Source: Methanobacteriota archaeon (GTDB lineage: Archaea > Thermoplasmatota > Poseidoniia > Poseidoniales > Thalassarchaeaceae). Taken from it: a stretch of 7,404 nt of DNA. The stretch is taken from contig NZTS01000021.1 in the NCBI GenBank assembly GCA_002697105.1, positions 53,329 to 60,732 of the forward strand. The letters are read 5' to 3'. Positions 1 through 6,502 of this stretch are shown here, piece by piece (positions within the stretch are counted from its first letter, which is position 1; each line of letters begins with the position of its first letter). Below the pieces are notes generated by a model. That model searched no databases and was not told the DNA's origin. It saw only the letters and a program-made list of their open reading frames with translations. The position numbers were made by a program, and so were the translations under genes.

Positions 1-863
1 GCTCCTGCTGCATTCGCTTTTTGGATCAAGTAATATGGGTCAACGGGAATACAATGTCCACCGACTCCAATTCCAGGTGTGTATCTATGAAAATTCCATT
101 TGGTAGCAGCAGCAGAGAGTACCTCTTCAACATCAAGACCAATTTCTGGAAAAATTAGTGCTAATTCATTGACTAAAGCAATGTTTAGATCTCGTTGCAC
201 ATTTTCTATTACTTTAGAAGCTTCAGCAACTTCAATTGAGGATACAGGATAGACCTCTCCAGATGTGAGTGTTGAATATAATTCACTTAAAATTGAGCAT
301 ATTTCTCTATCTTCGGCCCCTACTACTCTAGGAACTTGTCTAACTCCATGAATAGGGTCACCAGGCACAAATCGTTCGGGACAATATGCAATGTGAACAT
401 CAATTCCTTGGATAAGATTTCTTTCTTCAATCAATGGACACCATATCTCCTTAGTAACTCCTGGATATACTGTCGACTCAAGAATTACAGTAGGACTTAG
501 TGATTTGTTTACATGGTCAAAGATACTAATTCCTGCTTGTTGGATATAACTTAAATCTGGTTTGTGATTTTCTAAAACAGGCGTGGGAACCGTTACGATT
601 ATTACATCACAAAAGGGGATACACTCCTCTGGATTCATAGTAATATTCCATCTCTTATCTGAGGGGATTTTTCCATCAAATTCTGGGTCATGACCTGGAT
701 TAATTCCATTGTTTAATTTTTTTACAACTTCTTCAGAAATATCCATTCCAAATACCTTGAATCCTACTTCATGAAATCCAATTGCAGTAGGTAGCCCTAC
801 ATATCCTAGACCAATTATTCCGATTGCGAGGTCACGATTCTGGACTCGTTCCCTCGTAATCAT
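1..863 (-). CDS. UDP-N-acetylhexosamine 6-dehydrogenase-like nucleotide sugar dehydrogenase (C-terminus cut off by window edge)
   Basis: This is the N-terminal 287 residues of a UDP-glucose/GDP-mannose dehydrogenase family enzyme, which oxidises a UDP-sugar C6 alcohol to a carboxylate with two NAD+ in the cytosol. The Rossmann motif GLGYVG is at residues 18-23. VTVPTP follows the NAD domain, ESTVYPG and YCPERFVPG lie in the middle, and ENVQRDLNIA starts the central helix. The catalytic Cys271 sits in GVGGHCIPVDPYYL. GGHC-IPVDPYYL is the form seen in WbpA/TviB-type UDP-GlcNAc/GalNAc dehydrogenases; UDP-glucose dehydrogenases usually have GGSCFPKD. The exact sugar is inferred. The family is about 420-430 residues long, so roughly the last third is missing. 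The ATG is the only start after an in-frame stop, and GGAG lies 9 nt before it. The gene is 24 nt downstream of the glycosyltransferase, so it should share its transcript. Confidence 0.9.
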   Translation of the reverse strand, partial: MITRERVQNRDLAIGIIGLGYVGLPTAIGFHEVGFKVFGMDISEEVVKKLNNGINPGHDPEFDGKIPSDKRWNITMNPEECIPFCDVIIVTVPTPVLENHKPDLSYIQQAGISIFDHVNKSLSPTVILESTVYPGVTKEIWCPLIEERNLIQGIDVHIAYCPERFVPGDPIHGVRQVPRVVGAEDREICSILSELYSTLTSGEVYPVSSIEVAEASKVIENVQRDLNIALVNELALIFPEIGLDVEEVLSAAATKWNFHRYTPGIGVGGHCIPVDPYYLIQKANAAG

Positions 864-887
864 TGATATTGTCTCCCCACTTAAGGT

Positions 888-2042
888 TCAAGAAAGGTTC
901 CCAAGAGAATTGTATGCTGCCACTAGTCGTTTAGATTCTCCAGACCACACACGTTCTAATTTTGGTGAAGGACATTTTTCATTGATTACTAATAATTTAG
1001 AAATTAATTCCTCTTGATTCGTAGGATCTATTGCCATTCCAATTTGTTCTGATTCTGCTATATCTCCCATTAGACATCCAGAATTAACTAGCGAGGGCCG
1101 TCCAAAATTTGCAGCATCGAACATTTTTGTTGGAAGAGCACCGTCGAGAATATTGCCTCTAACGGTGGGGTAAACTGCATACATTACACTCATTTTATTG
1201 ATAATATCAGATAATTGTTCTCTACCAAATTTTCCTACTCTCTCATAAACTAAGCCAGAGTTAGACAATAAATCGTTTACCTCAGTGTCTGCTGTTCCAT
1301 GTCCAGCAATAATTAGTTTTGGCTTTTCATTCTTCGGCCAATTTCTTAAAGCTCTTATCAAACTTTCAAACATTGAAGGTTCACGGATTTTCCCTGCATA
1401 TCCTATAGTAAATTCCTCAGGCAATGGGGACATTGTTCTATTGATTTCTGGACGATTTTCTACTACAATTACATTTACTTTTTTTACTCTTTTTTTGACC
1501 CATTCTCTAAATCCTTGGTGTGAGGTTCCAGAAACAGAACCTGAACTTGTGATAATCAGATCGCAGAGTTTCATTCTTCTTACCAATCTAATTTCAATAA
1601 TCTTTGAAATAAATTTTCTAACAATTGAGTATGGTTTAGTCATACGTGCCCATGTATGTGCTAAATCATGCAAATCAAAAACAAGAGTGGTTCTCAATTT
1701 TTTTTTCAAATATATTCCTACAGCAAGTGTGTCCGCATCATGACAATGGATAACGTCTGGTCGTCTACTCAAGAGTTCATTGAGAACCGCTTTTCTGAAT
1801 TTTCTAAGCCCGGATAAAACTTTGCTACCAGTCAGAATTGTGGGTGCTCCTGTGGGTGTTTTCCCGATTCTATACCGTATAATTTCGATATCGTTTTTGA
1901 TGACTTTTTGTTCTTTATTCTCATTCCTATCAAAAGCATGAATTGTAACTTTGTATCCTGCTTCCTTTAGAGATTCTGCTTCTTTTTCGACCCTAGGATC
2001 AGGATCGCATGGATTGCTGACAATCATCGCCACATGCTTCAT
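888..2042 (-). CDS. Family 4 (GT-B fold) glycosyltransferase
   Basis: The 384-residue protein has the two-domain layout of retaining GT4 enzymes, which move a sugar from a nucleotide donor to a glycan or lipid acceptor at the inner face of the membrane. The N-terminal domain opens with a VSNPC-DPDPRVEKEAESL segment (8-25), typical of WbuB-like GT4 proteins, and carries HCHDADTLAVG (99-109) and DLHD (123-126). The C-terminal donor domain begins near IGYAGKI (213-219), then LIIAGHG (243-249) and the nucleotide-sugar loop DGALPTKMFDAANFGRP (300-316). The acidic residue of that loop that is normally Glu (K-x-F-E) is Asp309 here, a conservative change. There is no signal peptide or TM segment. Translation should be efficient because AGGAGG lies 6 nt before the ATG, inside the end of the ATPase gene. 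Donor and acceptor sugars cannot be read from the sequence. Confidence 0.9.
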   Translation of the reverse strand: MKHVAMIVSNPCDPDPRVEKEAESLKEAGYKVTIHAFDRNENKEQKVIKNDIEIIRYRIGKTPTGAPTILTGSKVLSGLRKFRKAVLNELLSRRPDVIHCHDADTLAVGIYLKKKLRTTLVFDLHDLAHTWARMTKPYSIVRKFISKIIEIRLVRRMKLCDLIITSSGSVSGTSHQGFREWVKKRVKKVNVIVVENRPEINRTMSPLPEEFTIGYAGKIREPSMFESLIRALRNWPKNEKPKLIIAGHGTADTEVNDLLSNSGLVYERVGKFGREQLSDIINKMSVMYAVYPTVRGNILDGALPTKMFDAANFGRPSLVNSGCLMGDIAESEQIGMAIDPTNQEELISKLLVINEKCPSPKLERVWSGESKRLVAAYNSLGNLS

Positions 2043-2043
2043 T

Positions 2044-2784
2044 TCATTCCTCCTCTGAAAGAATTCGTTGATATGCTTTTATTGCATCGTCTACGCTTTC
2101 TCCAGAAGTATGGATGAGTCCATCATGAATACATATTGCTCTATCACAGAAACTCTTGACAGTAGACATATTATGACTTACGATTACTACTGTTGTGTTT
2201 CCACTTACCATCTCCTGTATTCTTTCTTTACATTTTTTTTGAAAAGATGCATCTCCTACTGCCATCACCTCGTCTATAAGAAGAATTTCTGGTTCTAAAT
2301 GAGCCGCGATCGCAAAGCCCAACCTTGCCTTCATTCCCATAGAATAAGTTCTGATTGGTTGATCGATAAAATCAGGAATTTCTGAGAAACTAATAATTTT
2401 ATTCATTCTTTCTACTATCTCATCATCAGAAAGACCCATGATGCTCCCATTCAACCTAATATTTTCTCGACCTGTTAAATTTGATTGGAATCCTGTACCA
2501 ATACCTGCGAGTAGAACACATTTCCCTCTCCTTTTGACAACCCCTGCATCTGGGGAATATACTCCTGCCATTACTCGTAGTATTGTAGATTTCCCTGCTC
2601 CATTTGGTCCTATTATACCTAGAATCTCACCTCGTTTAATTTGAAGATCAACTTTGTCTAAAGCACGAAGATGTGTTCTTCTTCCTTCTGTTTTGAATCT
2701 GCCAGTTACCTGTTCTTTGAGGTATCTAGCACCAGTCTTTACGGGAAAATCAAGAGTGACAGATTCTAATTCGATAGCATTCAT
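2044..2784 (-). CDS. ABC transporter ATP-binding protein for polysaccharide export (Wzt/KpsT/TagH-like)
   Basis: This 246-residue cytosolic ATPase powers export of a lipid-linked glycan together with the adjacent permease. Visible motifs are Walker A GPNGAGKST (59-67), the Q-loop area GTGFQSNLTGREN (96-108), the family-specific signature YSMGMKARLGFA (147-158), Walker B ILLIDE (167-172) followed by VMAVGD, and the H-loop SHNM (203-206). YSMGM and LTGREN are hallmarks of the Wzt/KpsT/TagH group. The protein stops soon after the nucleotide-binding domain, so it lacks the C-terminal sugar-binding domain that some Wzt proteins use to recognise a capped chain. An upstream in-frame ATG at 2823 would add 13 residues and overlap the permease gene by 29 nt. 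The start at 2784 is preferred because GAGGGG lies 6 nt before it and the protein then opens with the usual IELESVTLDFPV strand. Confidence 0.92.
   Translation of the reverse strand: MNAIELESVTLDFPVKTGARYLKEQVTGRFKTEGRRTHLRALDKVDLQIKRGEILGIIGPNGAGKSTILRVMAGVYSPDAGVVKRRGKCVLLAGIGTGFQSNLTGRENIRLNGSIMGLSDDEIVERMNKIISFSEIPDFIDQPIRTYSMGMKARLGFAIAAHLEPEILLIDEVMAVGDASFQKKCKERIQEMVSGNTTVVIVSHNMSTVKSFCDRAICIHDGLIHTSGESVDDAIKAYQRILSEEE
2049..2054 (-). promoter_or_regulatory. Strong ribosome binding site for the glycosyltransferase
   Basis: On the minus strand AGGAGG is followed by 6 nt and then the ATG at 2042. It lies within the last codons of the ATPase gene, whose stop codon is one nucleotide from the next start. 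This arrangement suggests translational coupling. Confidence 0.8.
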
Positions 2785-2790
2785 CTTATT

Positions 2791-2796
2791 CCCCTC
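2791..2796 (-). promoter_or_regulatory. Ribosome binding site that decides the ATPase start
   Basis: GAGGGG on the minus strand sits 6 nt before the ATG at 2784 and overlaps the permease stop codon (2795-2797). No comparable purine run precedes the alternative ATG at 2823, so this site supports the shorter protein. Confidence 0.75.
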
Positions 2797-3640
2797 ATAG
2801 TAGCTTAATTGATTGAGATTCATGTCTGACGAAAACTATGCACCCTATCAGCAATGATAGTAATGAGAATCCAATTGCTTGAACAACATAAGATATTTCT
2901 AAAATTTCGAAATTTCCTAAGGCTAATGAACGACTCAATTCGATATATACTGCTACAGGATTTAGTGCAAATGTATCGTGATATGCTTCGTCAATATGTT
3001 TCATGCCAAAGAAAACCCCAGATAAGAAAAATCCAGCAGTAGTTAGAATTGAAACCACGTGGCTAATATCCCTGATATGGACATGTAAAATCGCAAGAAT
3101 CATGCCTAAGCCAATAGCCAGCGATTGGACTCCCAATACCAGTAGTGGAATACAAAGAAGTGCCCAACTTAGTTCAATTCCCCATACAATTAGAAGAGGA
3201 GGAATAATTAGTAGAGAAAGTAGAAAACGGAGTGATTGGAATCCACCTATAGACCAGAGAAATACCTCTCTTGGTATTGCCACTTGTTTTATGAGTCCGC
3301 TATTTCCTACAATTGATGTGGTGGTTCGAGATAATGTGCGAGAAAACATGCCATAAATCAAAACTCCAAGAAGAATTTCGAGAACAAATACTGGATCATC
3401 ATTTCCTCTTAGTAGAGAGAAAACCAGCCAGTAAACCGCAGTAAGTGCTAATGGCTCAACCATAGTCCAACCCCATCCAATTAATGTCCCATGATAAGTA
3501 ACCTTCATGTCTCTGAAGATTAAGTGTTTAACCAATCTTCTGTTATCTCGTATTCGCCTGTAAACCGTAAATGGGGAACCGAACATGCCAGGTCTCTTAC
3601 TGGTAAGAGTTATTGTTGAACTGTCCGTCCTCACATCCAC
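2795..3640 (-). CDS. ABC-2 type polysaccharide export permease (Wzm/KpsM/TagG-like)
   Basis: This 281-residue membrane protein forms the transmembrane channel partnered with the ATPase encoded 10 nt downstream. The N-terminal cytosolic stretch carries the family pattern LIFRDMKVTYHGTLIGWGWT, matching the RDLK-x-RY-x-x-(T/S)-x-LGW-x-W motif of ABC-2 polysaccharide permeases. About six hydrophobic segments follow: ALTAVYWLVFSLL, ILLGVLIYGMF, a stretch around LLSLLIIPPLLIVWGI, LLCIPLLVLGVQSLAIGLGM, an amphipathic HIRDISHVVSIL helix with AGFFLSGVFFG, and a last one at AIGFSLLSLLIGCIVFV. VEPLALTAVYW and the final YVVQAIGF segment also fit the family. The start is uncertain. GTG at 3640 is the first possible codon after an in-frame stop and has no ribosome binding site. 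ATG at 3586, preceded by a weak purine run, would give 263 residues, close to the usual length. Confidence 0.88.
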   Translation of the reverse strand: MDVRTDSSTITLTSKRPGMFGSPFTVYRRIRDNRRLVKHLIFRDMKVTYHGTLIGWGWTMVEPLALTAVYWLVFSLLRGNDDPVFVLEILLGVLIYGMFSRTLSRTTTSIVGNSGLIKQVAIPREVFLWSIGGFQSLRFLLSLLIIPPLLIVWGIELSWALLCIPLLVLGVQSLAIGLGMILAILHVHIRDISHVVSILTTAGFFLSGVFFGMKHIDEAYHDTFALNPVAVYIELSRSLALGNFEILEISYVVQAIGFSLLSLLIGCIVFVRHESQSIKLL

Positions 3641-3754
3641 TTCTTACTATGGTGAGGTATGAACCGTTCGCTTGAATGACTTATTTCATAGCAATTTTTA
3701 GGCTACTTGACCGGCACCATGATATCCTCTAAGATAATGTGTAGGCTGATTGAG
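3641..3754. promoter_or_regulatory. Divergent intergenic region, probable back-to-back promoters
   Basis: The only gap between the two opposed gene blocks must hold promoters for both. Its AT-rich core (about 3680-3700) has TATA-like strings: on plus, TTATTTCATA and AATTTTTA; on minus, CTAAAAATT and TATGAAATAAG. A further CTAAGATAAT lies near 3728-3737 on plus. None is a perfect archaeal TATA box and no transcription start can be fixed, so this is inferred mainly from gene orientation. No obvious operator palindrome was seen. Confidence 0.4.
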
Positions 3755-4600
3755 ATGAAGGTCGCCGTCAGTTCACCTGATGAATTCGTTGCCCCTTACC
3801 TCATTGACGCTTTAGGAGATGCACTGGTTGAAATTCCTCCTGAGGTTTTAGAAGTAGAGTCAGAAATGATGCTAGATGCTCTCCTTCATCCTTGTACCAC
3901 CTTGATACATTTCAATTCCGCAGCACCTGATTTAGATAGAGATGATCGCTCTTCTCTTCTTGCAATGCGTGAAGCTGCTAAGCCAATCCTAAGTGCTGCA
4001 AATAGGCATCAAGGTTTACATTTAATTTTAGTTGGCTCATTGAGAGCTCATCCTCAAGCAACACCGGATGAACCTTTTTACTCCGGTGGAACACGAATTG
4101 CCCCCAGAGATCTTGCAGCAGAAGGACAAGTATGGGTTGAAGATTCAGCTTTAGAGCACGCTACCCCCGAACGTCCTGTTTCAATAATTAGAGCCTCTAA
4201 TGTACAGGGAACATTAAGACAAGGTGGCGATGGTCATGGATTATTACATGCATTTGCCCGAGACTCAATATTTGGTTGGGTTTCTGTTCCAGGTAGTCAA
4301 GAAAATAAATTCCCCAAAGATTTCCTTCACGTTAGAGATTTTGTTGAAACAATTCTCGCAGTAATGCAATCACCTCCTCCCACGCGCGAAGCAATTGCTG
4401 TAGGAACAGGCCGTGGAGTAAACCTCAATGATGTTGCCCAAATTTATGCTAGAGAAACAGGAGCAGAACCCGTATTTGGAACAGATAACTCACAGGAAGT
4501 CTACGGTGTAGTTGATGTTTTAGAACTTGAGCATCGACTGGGTTTCCGCCCATCAATTACTCTTGAACAAATGATTTCTGAAGCACTTCAGAATGTGTGA
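3755..4600 (+). CDS. Extended-SDR (NAD-dependent epimerase/dehydratase)-like protein with eroded cofactor and catalytic motifs
   Basis: The 281-residue protein follows the fold plan of extended short-chain dehydrogenases: beta strand KVAVSS at the N-terminus, TLIHFNSAAPD (49-59) in place of VIHLAA, LILVGSLRAHP (90-100) in place of the VSS-x-x-VYG strand, DLAAEGQVWVE (119-129), IIRASNVQG (144-152) in place of LRP-x-NVYG, DFLHVRDFVETI (189-200), and GTGRGVNLNDVAQ near 220. Key residues are absent. The glycine-rich GxxGxxG becomes SSPDEFVA (6-13), and the catalytic YxxxK appears as Ile115-x3-Asp119. It may therefore be inactive, or bind something other than NAD(P). The reading frame extends up to a TTG at 3707, with ATGs at 3719 and 3737; 3755 is chosen because the first strand begins there. 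It is 46 nt upstream of purB. Its function is not recognised. Confidence 0.72.
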   Translation: MKVAVSSPDEFVAPYLIDALGDALVEIPPEVLEVESEMMLDALLHPCTTLIHFNSAAPDLDRDDRSSLLAMREAAKPILSAANRHQGLHLILVGSLRAHPQATPDEPFYSGGTRIAPRDLAAEGQVWVEDSALEHATPERPVSIIRASNVQGTLRQGGDGHGLLHAFARDSIFGWVSVPGSQENKFPKDFLHVRDFVETILAVMQSPPPTREAIAVGTGRGVNLNDVAQIYARETGAEPVFGTDNSQEVYGVVDVLELEHRLGFRPSITLEQMISEALQNV

Positions 4601-4646
4601 ACTAACCGTCGGAATCTTGATGCCAAGCAGGTTAGTGTCGCCAATC

Positions 4647-5999
4647 ATGCAAGTCAGTCCGTTGGACTACCGATATGGCGATCAGTCTTTCAAGAAAATA
4701 TGGTCAAACGTAGGGAGACATGAACGACAACTGGAGGTCGAGCGAGCTTTAGTATGGGCTCATCTACAGTTAGGAAGAGTTTCTTTGGAAGACTATGAAA
4801 AAGTAGCCTCTATATCAAATCCGACTGATGTGACAATAGAACGGGTTGATGCAATTGAAGCTGAGACTCGTCATGACATTATGGCATTAACGAAAGCAAT
4901 GGCTGAAGCAGCTGGAGATGCAGGTTGGTGCATTCACTTGGGCGCAACCTCCAACGATATTGTAGATACTGCTGTGGCTTTACAGCTTAGAGATTCGATT
5001 GTACTTCTTCGTTCTGCTCTTTGTGATTTAATTGCTATCACTGCGAATTTAGCCGAGAGAGAAAGAGATACTGTGATGTTAGGGAGAACCCATGGTCAAG
5101 CAGCAGTTCCAATTACATTCGGACTCAAGGTTGCAGTTTGGTTAGATGAGTTGCGCCGACATCTAATTCGTTTAGATCAGGCAACCCCTAGAATTGTAGT
5201 TGGTAAATTCCTTGGGGCCGTCGGAACTGGAGCCGCTCAAGGAGAAAATGCAAGAGAATTACAGGAACTAATTCTAACACATCTTGGTTTAGGAGTTCCT
5301 CTTGCTACTACTCAAGTTGTTGGCAGAGATAGATATGTTGAATACATTTCTTGGTTAGCAAATGTAGCAACTACAGTTGAGAAGGTTTTGCAAGAAATTC
5401 GGAATTTACAACGTTCGGAGATTGGTGAAGCCGGAGAAGGATTCGATGTGAAGAAACAAGTAGGTTCTTCGACCATGGCCCACAAGAAAAATCCAATAAA
5501 ATCTGAAAATGCTAGTGGATTATCCAGAATAGTTCGTTCATTCATTATTCCAACATATGAGAATGCACTCCTATGGCATGAGAGAGACCTCGCTAACTCT
5601 TCTTCTGAGAGATTTACTCTTTCTCATTCTAGCATACTGTGTCATGATATAATGCTGAAATCCTCCCAAGTTCTAACCAATTTGTGGGTGGATGCTGAAA
5701 GAATGATGTTGAATATTGAATCACAGAATGGTTTAGTAATGGCAGAAAAAGTGATGATTGATCTTGTTGGAAAAGGAGTTGCTAGAGATGAAGCGCACGA
5801 AATTCTCAGAACGGCATCTTTCCAGGCGGTTGAAACTGGTGAACATCTCAAAGAAATCTGTTTGAAAACTGAAAAATTGATGGAAGTATTTTCTGAAGAT
5901 GAAATGAATGATATGTTTGAACCGTCATCTCATCTCGGAGTTTCTGGAGAAATCGTTGACGAAGCTGTAGCCCTTGCCAGAGATGCGATCGAAGGGTGA
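4647..5999 (+). CDS. purB: Adenylosuccinate lyase
   Basis: This 450-residue fumarase/aspartase superfamily enzyme acts twice in purine synthesis. It splits SAICAR to AICAR and adenylosuccinate to AMP, releasing fumarate each time, and works as a cytosolic homotetramer. Motifs in order: SPLDYRYGD (4-12), ETRHD (73-77), GATSNDIVDTA (99-109), GRTHGQ with His149, TTQVVGRDRY (221-230), the fumarate lyase signature GSSTMAHKKNP (273-283) with Glu287, and ENALLWHERDLANSSSER (305-322). The Pro common after the signature Met is Ala278. An ATG at 4593 (8 nt overlap with the SDR gene) and one at 4620 lie upstream in frame. 4647 is preferred because archaeal PurB proteins begin with a short M-x-VSP-x-D-x-RYG segment. 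None of the three has a strong ribosome binding site. The protein is full length and apparently intact. Confidence 0.94.
   Translation: MQVSPLDYRYGDQSFKKIWSNVGRHERQLEVERALVWAHLQLGRVSLEDYEKVASISNPTDVTIERVDAIEAETRHDIMALTKAMAEAAGDAGWCIHLGATSNDIVDTAVALQLRDSIVLLRSALCDLIAITANLAERERDTVMLGRTHGQAAVPITFGLKVAVWLDELRRHLIRLDQATPRIVVGKFLGAVGTGAAQGENARELQELILTHLGLGVPLATTQVVGRDRYVEYISWLANVATTVEKVLQEIRNLQRSEIGEAGEGFDVKKQVGSSTMAHKKNPIKSENASGLSRIVRSFIIPTYENALLWHERDLANSSSERFTLSHSSILCHDIMLKSSQVLTNLWVDAERMMLNIESQNGLVMAEKVMIDLVGKGVARDEAHEILRTASFQAVETGEHLKEICLKTEKLMEVFSEDEMNDMFEPSSHLGVSGEIVDEAVALARDAIEG
5995..5999 (+). promoter_or_regulatory. Ribosome binding site for the VOC gene, over the purB stop
   Basis: GGTGA matches the complement of the 16S rRNA 3' end and lies 4 nt before the ATG at 6004. 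It overlaps the purB stop codon, which suggests coupled translation. It also favours 6004 over a TTG at 5974 in the same frame. Confidence 0.5.
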
Positions 6000-6003
6000 A
6001 TGG

Positions 6004-6441
6004 ATGTTACGGCCTTTTCATCTAGCATTCCCAGTTCATGATTTACAAGAAGCACGTACTTTTTACACTGAAATTCTAGGATGCACAGTCGGAAGAGAAA
6101 AACCTGAATCTTGTGTATTGAATCTTCATGGGCATCAAATTGTTGCACATTTGGTTAGTAGTATGCCTGATTTAGCGACTAATCCAGTTGACGGCAAGCA
6201 AGTTCCGTCTATGCATTTTGGAATTGTACTGGAATGGAATCAGTGGCATGAAATGCGAGAAAGATTTGAAGCATTATCTCTAGAATTTGTTATTGGACCC
6301 TATCTTAGGTATGAAAATCAACCAGGTGCTCAGGCTACAATGTTCATCAAAGATCCATCTGGTAATCATTTAGAATTCAAATCGTTTCAAGATGATGCTA
6401 TGATTTTTGACGCGGCTTGGGGCAATATGGGCCAATCATAA
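6004..6441 (+). CDS. VOC-fold protein, predicted extradiol-dioxygenase-like (COG3565-type)
   Basis: The 145-residue protein is a vicinal oxygen chelate fold made of two beta-alpha-beta-beta-beta units. Unit one opens with RPFHLAFPVHDLQEARTFY (3-21), with LGC at 25-27 and the strand GHQIVAHLV (43-51). Unit two opens with SMHFGIVLEWNQWH (69-82) and ends with FIKDPSGNHLEFKSF (114-128). The likely metal ligands are His6, His71 and Glu124, the 2-His-1-carboxylate set of metal-dependent VOC enzymes. The whole-length pattern, notably HFG-x-VLEW, EFVI-x-PY-x-R and the QPG-x-QATMF segment, fits the small proteins called predicted dioxygenases of COG3565. Their substrate is, to my knowledge, not established. 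It starts 4 nt after purB, so it is very probably cotranscribed. Nothing in the sequence links its chemistry to purine synthesis. Confidence 0.85.
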   Translation: MLRPFHLAFPVHDLQEARTFYTEILGCTVGREKPESCVLNLHGHQIVAHLVSSMPDLATNPVDGKQVPSMHFGIVLEWNQWHEMRERFEALSLEFVIGPYLRYENQPGAQATMFIKDPSGNHLEFKSFQDDAMIFDAAWGNMGQS

Positions 6442-6468
6442 AAAAAACCCAATTCTTTGGCTCAGTTT
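6429..6468 (+). terminator. Weak terminator-like hairpin after the VOC gene
   Basis: GGGCCAA (6429-6435) can pair with TTGGCTC (6457-6463), with one G-T wobble and a 21-nt loop, followed by a short T run (6465-6468). The stem starts inside the VOC coding end and the loop is long, so support is weak. An A-rich run directly after the stop codon is also present. Confidence 0.22.
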
Positions 6469-6502
6469 TCTATAGTTCGTACCTCTTCCACAGTTTGTTA
6501 AC
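6467..6502 (+). promoter_or_regulatory. Possible archaeal promoter for the membrane protein gene (leaderless or short leader)
   Basis: A TATA-like string TTCTATAG (6468-6475) lies about 30 nt before the ATG at 6503. No purine-rich ribosome binding site lies between them; the nearest sequence is GTTTGTTAAC. A TATA box at this distance with no binding site is the usual layout for leaderless archaeal transcripts. It is a single imperfect match. Confidence 0.4.

Noticed and set aside
1285..1743. Plus-strand open frame of about 150 codons opposite the glycosyltransferase
   Set aside because: It is the antisense of a well-supported GT4 gene, shows no family motif and has no ribosome binding site. 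It is a by-product of the sense codons.
3003..3356. Plus-strand open frame opposite the permease
   Set aside because: It lies entirely antisense to the ABC-2 permease, whose motif and TM pattern explain the DNA.
5312..5851. Two short minus-strand open frames under purB
   Set aside because: purB is intact over the whole span with all expected motifs, and the antisense products look like nothing known.
6000..6002. ATG immediately after the purB stop as the start of the next gene
   Set aside because: It is out of frame with the VOC protein. The ATG at 6004 gives the family N-terminus.
6440..6450. A-rich run after the VOC stop as a slippage or recoding site
   Set aside because: The upstream VOC protein is already full length and the downstream gene has its own start. 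Nothing suggests a fused product.
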